Source: Fibrobacterota bacterium (GTDB lineage: Bacteria; Fibrobacterota; Chitinivibrionia; Chitinivibrionales; Chitinispirillaceae). From it: a DNA stretch of 64,000 nt. This document shows positions 26,469-35,051 of this stretch, piece after piece; the stretch's first letter is position 1, and each line of letters begins with the position of its first letter. The stretch covers positions 31,904 to 95,903 of the forward strand of contig JAEZKC010000085.1 of assembly GCA_023436205.1 (NCBI GenBank), in the 5' to 3' direction. The notes beneath the pieces are model-generated. The model saw nothing but the letters and a program-made list of their open reading frames with translations, was not told where the DNA came from and made no database searches. A program made the position numbers and the translations under genes.

Positions 26469-26891
26469 ATGAAGAGTTTTCAATACTTGAAAAGGGCACA
26501 TAGTGCTTTTCATAACCTAATGCAGCAGATTGAGGAGTGTGCGCGTGGTGAAGCGGGGGTGAGAATACACCTTTTTACCCGCTTGAAAAGAGAACTTATT
26601 TGTCATATTCACCTTGAGGAACAGGTTTTGATGGCAGCGCTGGACTGTGAGGTGGATTGTGAGGACAGTGTGCTTAAGTGTCGCGAGCATCATGCACTTC
26701 TGGAGAATTTACTTCTTGAGCTGGAGGGGCTTTCGGCTGAGGATGTGCGTTGGATGCCCAAATTCAGGGTATTCAGGGATCTAGTGGAGCTACATTTTGA
26801 CTGTGAAGAGAATGAGCTGTTTATGGATGCTTTGGAGTCGCTTTCGGAATGTCGTCTTGAGGAGGTGGAAAATGGTTTTGCATCCGGCTGA
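26469..26891 (+). CDS. Hemerythrin HHE-domain protein
   Basis: 140 residues, all helical. It carries the hemerythrin pattern of His and Glu: RAHSAFHNL near the start, CHIHLEEQVLM, CREHHALLENLL, and ELHFDCEENELF, which can hold a diiron site. Bacterial members bind oxygen or NO, or help repair iron-sulfur centres. Several Cys residues (about six) are more than usual for the family. ATG 26469 is chosen because GGGGAG lies 7 bases upstream; a TTG 15 bases earlier is inferior. Preceded by a sigma-54-type promoter. Confidence 0.85.
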   Translation: MKSFQYLKRAHSAFHNLMQQIEECARGEAGVRIHLFTRLKRELICHIHLEEQVLMAALDCEVDCEDSVLKCREHHALLENLLLELEGLSAEDVRWMPKFRVFRDLVELHFDCEENELFMDALESLSECRLEEVENGFASG

Positions 26892-27072
26892 TAGTTGAGT
26901 TGGTGATTAGTAATCTCCTCTTTTTTTCTCAAATTGAGAAATCATAGTCCGCTCCTTTGACAGGTGAAGAACTGCTTCTGTCTTTTTCCGTTTTTTGGAT
27001 GAAATCATCTTCTACTTACAATTCGTGTTCTGACACAGCTTTCCTTTATCTGACCGGTTGAGAAATGCCAAG

Positions 27073-27088
27073 TGGCATGAGAATTGCC
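27073..27088 (+). promoter_or_regulatory. Sigma-54-type promoter for the 18-gene glycan operon
   Basis: TGGCATGAGAATTGCC fits TGGCACG-N4-TTGCW with one change in the -24 box and one at the final position; GG-GC spacing is exact. The -24 box is also the right half of a palindrome TGCCA-AG-TGGCA (27067-27078). It lies 82 bases before the first gene. The 278-bp gap from 26892 holds no other clear feature beyond T-rich stretches. Confidence 0.65.
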
Positions 27089-27169
27089 CTACTTACTTTC
27101 TGAACTGATCCAGAGCTGGATGTAAAGCGGTTTCGATTTGTTTCATGTTAAAAGAACAGTGAGCCGAAT

Positions 27170-28285
27170 ATGAGCAAAAAAATTCTTATAACTGGGGGGG
27201 CGGGCTTCATCGGTTCCCATTTGGCAGACGAGCTGCTCGAGCATGGATACAGTGTTAGGGTGCTTGATAATCTTTCCCCTCAGGTGCATGGCGTGGGGGC
27301 TGGGTTCCGCGCCTATCTGAATCGTGAAGTGGATACTGTCCGGGGGGATGTTTGTGATTCTGAAGTGGTTGCCGAGTGTCTCAAGGGGGTGGAGGCCGTA
27401 TTCCATTTTGCTGCTGCTGTGGGGGTTGGGCAGAGCATGTATCAGATTCAGCATTATACCACCGTAAATAATCTGGGGACAGCGGTTCTTCTGGAGCAGC
27501 TTGTCGAAAAAAAAATAGGAAAGCTGGTTGTGGCTTCCAGTATGAGTGTGTATGGTGAGGGGCTTTATCTTGACAGTTCCGGAAATACCGTGGAGGGGCC
27601 AGACCGAACCATCGATCAATTGAAGAAGGGTCTTTGGGAGTTGGTTGATCAGAATGGAAATGTGCTGGAACCGGTAAAAACTCCCGAAAGTAAAAAGACT
27701 TCTCTTGCTTCCATCTATGCCCTTTCCAAATACGATCAGGAGCGAATGTGTCTTATGCTGGGGCGGGCTTACGGAATACCAGCTGTTGCCCTCAGGTTTT
27801 TCAATGTTTACGGAACCCGCCAGGCCTTGTCAAATCCCTATACTGGAGTGTTGGCCATATTTGCTTCAAGGCTTTTGAACAACCGCAGTCCGGTCATCTT
27901 CGAAGATGGTAACCAGAAGAGGGATTTTGTCAGTGTAAAAGACGTGGTAAGTGCCTGCAGGCTGGCTTTGGAGTCGCAGGCTTCCGATGCGGTATTCAAT
28001 ATCGGAAGCGGGCAGAGTTACACTGTAAACGAAATTGCCGAAAAAATGGCCTCGGTGTTAAACAAGCAATCCATTAAGCCTCATATCAGCGGCAAATATC
28101 GTGTGGGGGATATTCGTCACTGCTTTTCCGATATTTCTCTGGCTCAAACCGAGCTTGGTTATAAGCCCAGGGTTGATCTCATGCAGGGACTTACGGAGCT
28201 TGCCGAGTGGCTGGAGGGGCAGATTGCTCAAGATCATGTGGATCATGCCAATGCGGAACTGGCGGAACGGGGGCTGGCAGTATGA
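27170..28285 (+). CDS. NAD-dependent sugar-nucleotide epimerase (dTDP-rhamnose 4-epimerase-like)
   Basis: 371 residues, extended SDR fold. NAD motif GGAGFIGSH, catalytic YALSKYDQE (Tyr-x3-Lys) and ALRFFNVYG are present. The stretch LDNLSPQVHG, the VGVGQSMY block, ASSMSVYGEG and the insert near TPESKKTSLASIYALSKYDQERMC are those I associate with dTDP-L-rhamnose 4-epimerase-like enzymes rather than GalE. Substrate identity is inferred from this resemblance only. First gene of the operon; its stop overlaps the next start (ATGA). Confidence 0.85.
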   Translation: MSKKILITGGAGFIGSHLADELLEHGYSVRVLDNLSPQVHGVGAGFRAYLNREVDTVRGDVCDSEVVAECLKGVEAVFHFAAAVGVGQSMYQIQHYTTVNNLGTAVLLEQLVEKKIGKLVVASSMSVYGEGLYLDSSGNTVEGPDRTIDQLKKGLWELVDQNGNVLEPVKTPESKKTSLASIYALSKYDQERMCLMLGRAYGIPAVALRFFNVYGTRQALSNPYTGVLAIFASRLLNNRSPVIFEDGNQKRDFVSVKDVVSACRLALESQASDAVFNIGSGQSYTVNEIAEKMASVLNKQSIKPHISGKYRVGDIRHCFSDISLAQTELGYKPRVDLMQGLTELAEWLEGQIAQDHVDHANAELAERGLAV

Positions 28286-29346
28286 AGCAGAGCCTTGGAC
28301 CTTTGAACGGCCCGGTAGTGGTGACCGGAGGAGCGGGATTTATCGGTACCAACATGTGCCATCGTTTACTCACAGAAGGATACGACGTACTGCTTTTTGA
28401 CAATCTCTCCCGGCCGGGTTCCGAAAAGAATCTGGAATGGCTCCTTGGGGTGCACGGAAGAAAGCTCAGGGTTCAGATTGCCGATGTGCGCGATGAAGTG
28501 GCTTTGGCTGAGTGCGTGAAAGGGGCTGCGGTAGTGTTTCACTTCGCCGCCCAGGTTGCTGTTACCACTAGTCTGACCGATCCTAGAAAAGATTTTTCAG
28601 TTAATCTGGAAGGAACTCTCAATCTTCTGGAAATTCTCCGGGGCAGTTCTCAGAATACAATTCTAGTTTATACTTCCACCAACAAGGTCTACGGGCAGCT
28701 GGGCGACATTGCTCTGAGGCCCGGAAGCACCCGGTATGAAGCTTCCTCAAACGGTATCTCTGAAAGTCGTTCTCTTGATTTTCACAGCCCTTACGGTTGT
28801 TCCAAAGGTGCTGCAGATCAGTATGTTCTCGATTTTTCCCGCACATTCGGGATTCCGTCGGTTGTATTTCGCATGAGCTGCATTTACGGACCTCATCAGT
28901 TCGGCACGGAAGATCAGGGGTGGGTTGCTCATTTTCTGATCTGTGCTCTGAAGGGGACCCCCATAACTCTTTACGGCGATGGTCTTCAGGTCAGGGATAT
29001 TCTTTACGTTGATGACCTCACCAATGCATTTGGTGCCGCCGTTTCCTCCATAACAAAAACCAGGGGTAATGCCTTTAACATAGGTGGCGGGAAGAGTAAT
29101 GCCATCAGTCTGAAAGAGCTTTTATCCCAAATGGAGCGGCTAAATGGTTCCATTCCTGAAATCCGTTTCGCTCAGTGGCGTCCCGGAGATCAGAAGTACT
29201 ACGTTTCAGATTGTGCCAAGTTTACAACGTTCACCGGTTGGCATCCCCGGGTTTCATCGCTGGAAGGGGTGGAAAAACTTTACAATTGGCTTGTGCAAAA
29301 CGGTTCTGGCAGATTACAATTGCAAATGGAAAGGGAAAGTGCCTGA
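28282..29346 (+). CDS. NAD-dependent SDR epimerase (CDP-paratose 2-epimerase-like)
   Basis: 354 residues. Rossmann motif GGAGFIGTN, TSTNKVYGQL, catalytic SPYGCSKGAADQYV, and FRMSCIYGPHQFGTEDQGWVAHF are the hallmarks of the tyvelose/CDP-paratose 2-epimerase branch of extended SDRs. The substrate may be a different nucleotide sugar here. ATG 28282 overlaps the preceding stop by 4 bp, which I prefer over an in-frame ATG 75 bases upstream. The next start overlaps its stop by 1 base (TGATG). Confidence 0.85.
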   Translation: MKQSLGPLNGPVVVTGGAGFIGTNMCHRLLTEGYDVLLFDNLSRPGSEKNLEWLLGVHGRKLRVQIADVRDEVALAECVKGAAVVFHFAAQVAVTTSLTDPRKDFSVNLEGTLNLLEILRGSSQNTILVYTSTNKVYGQLGDIALRPGSTRYEASSNGISESRSLDFHSPYGCSKGAADQYVLDFSRTFGIPSVVFRMSCIYGPHQFGTEDQGWVAHFLICALKGTPITLYGDGLQVRDILYVDDLTNAFGAAVSSITKTRGNAFNIGGGKSNAISLKELLSQMERLNGSIPEIRFAQWRPGDQKYYVSDCAKFTTFTGWHPRVSSLEGVEKLYNWLVQNGSGRLQLQMERESA

Positions 29347-30359
29347 TGAAAAATTCGGATACGCTGGTTACTGGAAAAAGGGATGAGTGTTTCAATACTC
29401 ATCAGATGACTGCCATGGTATGTGAGGAGCCCGGAAAATTCGTGCCTCATGAAATACCGGTACGAAGTCCCGGGGAGGGAGAGTTGTTGGTGAGAGTTCA
29501 GGGGTGTGGTGTCTGCGCTTCAAATATTCCGGTTTTTGAAGGTCGTCCCTGGTTTTCCTATCCTTTGAAGCCTGGTGCACCCGGCCATGAGGGTTGGGGA
29601 ATTGTGGAGTCGGTCGGCAGTGGTGTGACTGTATTCCAAACCGGGGACCGGGTGGCATTTCTTTCCGGAAATGCTTTTGCTCAATTCGAAACTATCAGCG
29701 CCCAAACTGCGGTTACCCTGCCATCTGAGCTTGATCATGTTCCCTTTCCCGGTGAACCGCTGGGGTGTGCTGTGAACGTGCTCAACCGCATTTCCTTACG
29801 GCAGAATCAGTGGGTCACTGTAGTAGGAGCCGGCTTCATGGGTGTTCTCCTTGTAAAGCTTCTCACTCTGACCGGAGTAAAAGTGATTGCATTATCCCGC
29901 AGAACGTATCCTCTGGAGATGGCGCGCAGATTCGGTGCATCTGAAGTAATACAAATGGCTGATCATTATAAAGTTATCGAACAGGTAAAAGATATAGTGG
30001 GAGACGATGGCTGTCCCACTGTCATCGAAGCAACGGGGCATCAATGGCCACTCGATCTGGCCACAGAGATTACCGCCACTCGGGGCACTCTTGTCATTGC
30101 CGGTTACCATCAGGACAGTCCCCGAAGTATCAACATGCAGCAGTGGAACTGGAAAGGGCTGGATGTGGTAAACGCTCACGAGCGGGACAATGAGGTGTAC
30201 ATGAATGGAATTCGCAGGGCTGTAGAACTGGTGTCCGGCGGTCAACTTGACCCTACTCCTCTCTACACTCATGTCTTCCCCTTGTCAGACATTAACAAAG
30301 CCTTTAAAACTATGATTACGCATCCTGAAAATTTTATGAAAGCGCTGGTTACCATATGA
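29346..30359 (+). CDS. Zinc-type medium-chain alcohol/polyol dehydrogenase
   Basis: 337 residues, MDR family. The N-terminal catalytic domain has GCGVCASN (zinc Cys) and PGHEGWG (zinc His/Glu); the four-cysteine structural zinc loop of classic ADHs is absent. The NAD domain begins at VTVVGAGFMGVLLVKLL. Such enzymes oxidise secondary alcohols on sugars or cyclitols. Adjacent to a Gfo/Idh oxidoreductase, so the two may perform successive oxidation and reduction (or transamination preparation) on a sugar. Starts within the previous stop, and overlaps the next gene by 4 bp. Confidence 0.85.
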   Translation: MKNSDTLVTGKRDECFNTHQMTAMVCEEPGKFVPHEIPVRSPGEGELLVRVQGCGVCASNIPVFEGRPWFSYPLKPGAPGHEGWGIVESVGSGVTVFQTGDRVAFLSGNAFAQFETISAQTAVTLPSELDHVPFPGEPLGCAVNVLNRISLRQNQWVTVVGAGFMGVLLVKLLTLTGVKVIALSRRTYPLEMARRFGASEVIQMADHYKVIEQVKDIVGDDGCPTVIEATGHQWPLDLATEITATRGTLVIAGYHQDSPRSINMQQWNWKGLDVVNAHERDNEVYMNGIRRAVELVSGGQLDPTPLYTHVFPLSDINKAFKTMITHPENFMKALVTI

Positions 30360-31381
30360 AAAAACTTAAACTGGCCTTTGTGGGATTGGGTTGGATAGGC
30401 CGTCACAGGATGCAGGCTCTGGTGGAGCAGGGGTTGATGGATGATGCTGTGTTTGCCGATGTAAACGGGTTATGCATCGATGAGGCTTTAAAAATTTTTC
30501 CCGGTGCATCCGTAGCCGAAAGGCTTGAACAAGTTGATTTCGAAGGAGTTGACGGGGTCGTTCTGGCAACCCCAAGTGCACTTCATGCACAGCAGACTAT
30601 ATCCACTCTCAATGCGGGATGTCCTGTATTTTGTCAAAAACCGCTTGCACGCAGCGCTGAAGAGTGCCGGCTTGTGGTCGACGCTGCAAAAGTCAATGAT
30701 AAACTTCTGGGAGTTGATTTTTCATACAGGTATCTTGAAGCGATCAGCCGTATGAAAGATTTACTCGATAACGGAGCTATAGGTAAGGTTTACTCGGTGG
30801 ATACCGTTTTTCATAACGCTTACGGGCCCGACAAGGCATGGTTTTACGATCCTCGGCTGGCTGGTGGTGGTTGTGTTATGGATTTGGGTGTCCATCTGGT
30901 TGATCTGGTGTTATGGCTTCTTGGTTTTCCCGATGTTAGGGATGTTCACAGTCGCCTGTTCAGAGGTGGTGTTCCTTTTTCCGGGGAGGGTGTTGAGGAT
31001 TTCGCTTCTGTACATCTGGATCTGGGCAATGATGCCCAAATGCGAATGGCCTGTTCATGGAATCTTCCGGCAGGTCAGGATGCACAGATCGAATGTACGC
31101 TCTACGGAACTGCAGGAGCTTTGTCTCTTAAAAATGTAAACGGATCTTTTTACGATTTTCGTCTTGAACGGTTTTGGGGTACCAGCAGGGAAGTCCTCGC
31201 TGATCCTCCAGATTCCTGGGGCGGCAGAGCGGCTGTTGCCTGGGCCGCTAAAGTTTCCCGAGGGGAAACCGGGTTTGATTCATCTGCCGAGCAGTTTTGT
31301 AATGTTTGTGAAGTGCTCGATAAAATTTATTCGGCTTCTGCCTGCTTCAGCACATCAGAAGAAAGGAGCGGGATTTTATGA
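30356..31381 (+). CDS. Gfo/Idh/MocA family oxidoreductase
   Basis: 341 residues. N-terminal Rossmann motif GLGWIGRHR, then ATPSALHAQQ and the family's QKPLARSAEEC (EKP-type motif with catalytic Lys), and a C-terminal beta-sheet domain with FDPRLAGGGCVMDLGVHLVDL-type sequence (here FYDPRLAGG, GVHLVD). NAD(P)-dependent oxidation or reduction of a sugar or inositol derivative is expected. It overlaps both neighbours by 4 bp, so it is firmly part of the operon. Confidence 0.88.
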   Translation: MKKLKLAFVGLGWIGRHRMQALVEQGLMDDAVFADVNGLCIDEALKIFPGASVAERLEQVDFEGVDGVVLATPSALHAQQTISTLNAGCPVFCQKPLARSAEECRLVVDAAKVNDKLLGVDFSYRYLEAISRMKDLLDNGAIGKVYSVDTVFHNAYGPDKAWFYDPRLAGGGCVMDLGVHLVDLVLWLLGFPDVRDVHSRLFRGGVPFSGEGVEDFASVHLDLGNDAQMRMACSWNLPAGQDAQIECTLYGTAGALSLKNVNGSFYDFRLERFWGTSREVLADPPDSWGGRAAVAWAAKVSRGETGFDSSAEQFCNVCEVLDKIYSASACFSTSEERSGIL

Positions 31382-31668
31382 AACAACAGCCCAAAATGAC
31401 CACCGATCATCGGGTCATCAAAAAATGGATTGAGGAAAGGGGCGGCATTCCGGCAAGGGTTCGGGACGAAATGGCTGCAAGGGAGGAGTCTGGGGTGCTT
31501 AGAATTCTTTTTCCTGCTCAGCAGCCTTCAAATGAATTCTATCCGCTCACCTGGGATAAGTTTTTCGAGAAATTTGATCAGGCACATCTGGCTTTTGTTT
31601 ATGAAGAGAAATCCGGAGATGGAGAAAAGAGCCGTTTTTTCAAGTTCATGAGTTTAAATGGTGAATGA
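31378..31668 (+). CDS. Small conserved protein of unknown function
   Basis: 96 residues, acidic/basic mixed, no membrane segment. Pattern: TDHRVIKKWIEERGGIPARVRD, LRILFPA, LTWDKFFEKFDQAHLAFVYEE, and SRFFKF near the end. I recognise this pattern as a small family often mislabelled as alpha-glucan branching enzyme in databases; nothing in it resembles a glycoside hydrolase. It sits inside the operon (ATGA overlap with the Gfo/Idh gene), so it may be an accessory or regulatory subunit of the pathway. Function unknown. Confidence 0.75.
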   Translation: MKQQPKMTTDHRVIKKWIEERGGIPARVRDEMAAREESGVLRILFPAQQPSNEFYPLTWDKFFEKFDQAHLAFVYEEKSGDGEKSRFFKFMSLNGE

Positions 31669-31684
31669 GGGAAGGATCAGCTTG

Positions 31685-32803
31685 ATGCAAAACAGGGGAT
31701 TACGTAGAATTCTCATGACTGCTGATACTGTTGGCGGGGTCTGGACCTATGCGCTGGAGCTTATTTCCGGTCTGGCCCAAAGGGGTGTGGAAGTGGCCCT
31801 GGCCACCATGGGTACATCACCCGACAGAAATCAGCGCAAGCAGATTGCAGGTATCAGGAATCTGAGTCTTTTCGAAAGTCGCTACAAGCTGGAGTGGATG
31901 AATGATCCCTGGGAAGAAGTGGATCTTGCCGGAGAATGGCTCAGTTCTCTCGCTCAGTGTCTGTCACCTGATATCGTTCATCTTAACGGATACGCGCACG
32001 GGGCCATCGAGTTTGAAGTTCCGGTGCTTATTGCTGGTCATTCGTGTGTTTTTTCCTGGTATAAGTCAGTAAAGGGGGATATACCTCATGAACCGGAGTG
32101 GCAGCTTTACCATTCCAGAGTGCGTGATGGGCTTGCCAGGGCAGACTACATTGTTGCCCCAACCAGATCAATGCTGGAATCATTGTCACTGCATTACGGG
32201 GTTTCTTTCAGGGGTAAAGTAATATCAAACGGAAGAGCTGGAGAGGAATATGTTCCAAGAATAAAGGACCCTCTGGTGCTTACCGCAGGACGACTCTGGG
32301 ATGAGGCAAAGAATATAACCGCACTCGAAGCAATTGCTGCCCGTCTACCCTGGAAAGTGTATGCTGCTGGCGACGGGCTTGATCATGCTCATTCAGATCT
32401 GATTCACTGGCTTGGCAAATGCAGTTCAAGGGTGCTTGCGGCGTGGATGTCCAGAGCTTCCATTTATGCGCTCCCGGCCAAATACGAACCGTTCGGGCTT
32501 TCCGTGCTGGAGGCGGGGCTTTGCGGTTGTGCACTGGTACTGGGTGATATTCCCAGTTTGCGTGAGATCTGGGAGGATTGTGCTCTCTTTGTCAATCCTG
32601 ATGATCCCGATCAGCTTCAAAGCACTATCCTCAGCTTTATTCATCAGCCTTGGCTTCGTCGGGAATATGCGGAGCGGGCGAGAAGGCGGGCACTTGAATT
32701 TACCCCTGATAAGATGGGCGAGGCCTATTGGCAGTTGTATCAGGAGTTGCTTGAATCCAGAAAAGAACCACTAGATCCTACTGAAAGGATATTATGCGCG
32801 TAG
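31685..32803 (+). CDS. GT4-type glycosyltransferase
   Basis: 372 residues, GT-B fold. N terminus MTADTVGGVWTYALELISGLAQRG is the acceptor-side Gly loop; the C-terminal half has the donor-site TAGRLWDEAKN and KYEPFGLSVLEAGLCGCALVLGDI (E-x7-E motif of GT4). It transfers a sugar from a nucleotide donor, probably retaining. Start at ATG 31685, preceded by GGAAGG at 9 bases; ATG 31658 has no ribosome-binding site. Stop overlaps the next gene by 10 bp. Confidence 0.88.
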   Translation: MQNRGLRRILMTADTVGGVWTYALELISGLAQRGVEVALATMGTSPDRNQRKQIAGIRNLSLFESRYKLEWMNDPWEEVDLAGEWLSSLAQCLSPDIVHLNGYAHGAIEFEVPVLIAGHSCVFSWYKSVKGDIPHEPEWQLYHSRVRDGLARADYIVAPTRSMLESLSLHYGVSFRGKVISNGRAGEEYVPRIKDPLVLTAGRLWDEAKNITALEAIAARLPWKVYAAGDGLDHAHSDLIHWLGKCSSRVLAAWMSRASIYALPAKYEPFGLSVLEAGLCGCALVLGDIPSLREIWEDCALFVNPDDPDQLQSTILSFIHQPWLRREYAERARRRALEFTPDKMGEAYWQLYQELLESRKEPLDPTERILCA

Positions 32804-33954
32804 CGATTTTCGCCCACTCTTTCATCTCTGATTGGAATCACGGTAACGCTCACTTTCTCAGAGGTGTGGCAGGTGAACTTCTGAGTCGTGGCATCGAGGT
32901 GAAACTTTTTGAACCACTGGAAGCTTGGAGTTTGGAAAATCTCATTCGTTTTCAGGGTGAGGAGCCCGTAAGATTGTTCCACGAGTTTTTTCCCTATTTG
33001 AAGATAAGCAGGTATTGTCTATCTGATCTGGATCTGGAAAGGGAATTGGAGGGAGTCGATCTGATCCTGGTGCATGAATGGAATGATTATGACCTGGTGG
33101 CTAAGATAGGGGATTACAGAAGGCGGCATTCAGATGTTAAAATTCTTTTCCACGATACTCATCATCGGTCAGTCACCGATCCATCCAGTATGAACGCCTA
33201 TGATCTGAGTAATTATGACGGTGTTCTTGCTTTTGGTGAGGTGGTGCGTCAAATCTATTTGAAGCATTCCTGGGCAGACAGGGTTTATGTGTGGCATGAA
33301 GCTGCCGATGTTCGCACCTTTTATCCATTGCATGATTCGGTATTGGTGGGGGATTTGGTATGGATAGGCAACTGGGGGGATGAGGAGCGCAGTGCCGAGT
33401 TGAGGGAATTTCTCTTTGAACCTGTTCAGGAGTTGAATATTAAATGTCGGGTGCATGGTGTGAGATATCCATCAGAGGCACTTGTGGAGCTTGAAAAATC
33501 CGGAATCGAATACAGAGGGTGGATTCCCAATTACAAAGTACCCCGCATCTTTTCCCGTTTCAGGTTGACTGTACATATTCCGCGTCGTCCCTACGTCGAA
33601 AAATTAACAGGAGTTCCCACTATTCGACCCTTTGAGGCGCTTGCGTGCGGTATTCCACTTATCTGTTCGCCCTGGGAAGACAGTGAAGGATTATTCACAC
33701 CGGGTGAAGATTTTCTCATGGCTGCAAATGGACAGGAAATGCGTGAGCATATACGCATGTTGCTCGGAGACCATAAAGTTGCCGAAAGTTTTGCCCGTAA
33801 AGGCCTCGCGACTGTTCATTCCAGGCACACTTGTGCTCATAGAGTTGATGAACTGCTTGCTATCTGTAATGAGCTGGGGGTAAATGCTGATGTGAATTGC
33901 TTTATAATAAACAAGACAGTCAAAACAGCTGACAGGAGGTCGGTGTGGGGGTGA
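32794..33954 (+). CDS. CgeB-type glycosyltransferase 1
   Basis: 386 residues. GT-B protein of the CgeB (spore maturation protein) type: N-terminal HSFISDWNHGNAHFLRGVAGEL loop, a middle FHDTHHRS, and C-terminal RRPYVEKLTGVPTIRPFEALACGIPLICSPW followed by TPGEDFLMAANGQEM, the donor-binding E-x-LACG region. The first and most divergent of four CgeB-like genes in the operon. Acceptor and sugar are unknown. Confidence 0.85.
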   Translation: MRVAIFAHSFISDWNHGNAHFLRGVAGELLSRGIEVKLFEPLEAWSLENLIRFQGEEPVRLFHEFFPYLKISRYCLSDLDLERELEGVDLILVHEWNDYDLVAKIGDYRRRHSDVKILFHDTHHRSVTDPSSMNAYDLSNYDGVLAFGEVVRQIYLKHSWADRVYVWHEAADVRTFYPLHDSVLVGDLVWIGNWGDEERSAELREFLFEPVQELNIKCRVHGVRYPSEALVELEKSGIEYRGWIPNYKVPRIFSRFRLTVHIPRRPYVEKLTGVPTIRPFEALACGIPLICSPWEDSEGLFTPGEDFLMAANGQEMREHIRMLLGDHKVAESFARKGLATVHSRHTCAHRVDELLAICNELGVNADVNCFIINKTVKTADRRSVWG

Positions 33955-35051
33955 AATACAGTATAGCATTTTTCGGGTCCAGTTTAGTTTCGGCATATTG
34001 GAATGGAGCTGCCACCTACTACAGAGGTTTAATAAAGTCTTTACATGCAAGAGGTCACCAGGTGACTTTTTTCGAACCGGATGCCTATGATCGTCAGAAG
34101 CATAGAGACATTGAAAATCCCTCATTTGCCACAAGTATTGTTTACCCTGCGACTGATGAGGGGGTGAGAGAGGCATTGGAAAAGGCTTCCGATTTCGATG
34201 TGGTGATTAAGGCAAGTGGAGTGGGCGTGTTTGATGAATATCTGGAAGAGGCAGTTCTTCAATTTCAGAAAAGAGGGTCGCTGGTTGTTTTCTGGGACGT
34301 GGATGCACCCGCAACATTAGACAGGGTTAAGGGTAAGGCTTCAGATCCTTTCAATAAACTGATTCCTGAATATGATGTGATCTTTACCTACGGAGGAGGG
34401 GACCCTGTGGTGGAGGCCTATCGGTCATTGGGTGCCCGTCAGTGTGTTCCTGTTTATAACGCCCTCGATCCGGATACTCATTTTCCTGTTCCCAGGCAGG
34501 ACCGGTTCAGATGTTCTCTCGGTTTTTTAGGCAATCGTATGCCTGACAGAGAAACTCGGGTGGGAGAGTTTTTCTTCAGAACTGCCCAGCTTCTTCCAGA
34601 CCATGCTTTCATTCTGGGTGGGAACGGGTGGGAGCACAACTCTCCCGACTTGTCCAATGTTAGAAAACTGGGACATGTATACACACACGAGCACAATGCA
34701 TTTAACTGTTCCGCCAATGCAGTTTTGAATATTAACCGACAGAGTATGGCCGATTATGGTTTTTCACCTCCTACGCGCATCTTTGAGGCAGCTGGAGCAT
34801 CGGCATGCATCATTACCGATGCCTGGGCGGGTATAGAGTGCTTTCTGCAACCGGGAAAAGAGTGTTTCATTGCCAGAGACGGTGCTCAGGTGGCTGAGAT
34901 TCTTGCGAATATCGATGAGGATATATGTCTTGAGATTGGCAAGGCGGCCAGAGAACGGGTTCTGCAAAGCCATACTTATTCTCATAGAGCCAAGCAAGTG
35001 GAAAGCGTTCTGAATGGGTTTTCTGTCAAGCGCAAGGAGGTCGCTTTGTGA
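33945..35051 (+). CDS. CgeB-type glycosyltransferase 2
   Basis: 368 residues. Pattern FGSSLVSAYWNGAATYYRGLIKSLHARGH at the N terminus; FWDVDAPATLDRVKG; then LGFLGNRMPDRETRV and TRIFEAAGASACIITDAWAGIECFLQPGKECF. Start is GTG 33945 or GTG 33951; AGGAGG at 33934-33939 serves either, and 33951 would give a 4-bp GTGA overlap with the previous gene. Paralogous to the three other CgeB-like genes; an FWDVDAP motif replaces the DIDTP of copies 3 and 4. Confidence 0.86.
   Translation: MGVKYSIAFFGSSLVSAYWNGAATYYRGLIKSLHARGHQVTFFEPDAYDRQKHRDIENPSFATSIVYPATDEGVREALEKASDFDVVIKASGVGVFDEYLEEAVLQFQKRGSLVVFWDVDAPATLDRVKGKASDPFNKLIPEYDVIFTYGGGDPVVEAYRSLGARQCVPVYNALDPDTHFPVPRQDRFRCSLGFLGNRMPDRETRVGEFFFRTAQLLPDHAFILGGNGWEHNSPDLSNVRKLGHVYTHEHNAFNCSANAVLNINRQSMADYGFSPPTRIFEAAGASACIITDAWAGIECFLQPGKECFIARDGAQVAEILANIDEDICLEIGKAARERVLQSHTYSHRAKQVESVLNGFSVKRKEVAL

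Noticed and set aside
31378..31668. Alpha-glucan branching enzyme
   Set aside because: Only 96 residues, no GH13 or GH57 motif; the label would be an annotation error.
33691..34176. 161-residue minus-strand frame across two CgeB-like genes
   Set aside because: Spans the junction of two clear genes on the other strand; no SD or domain.
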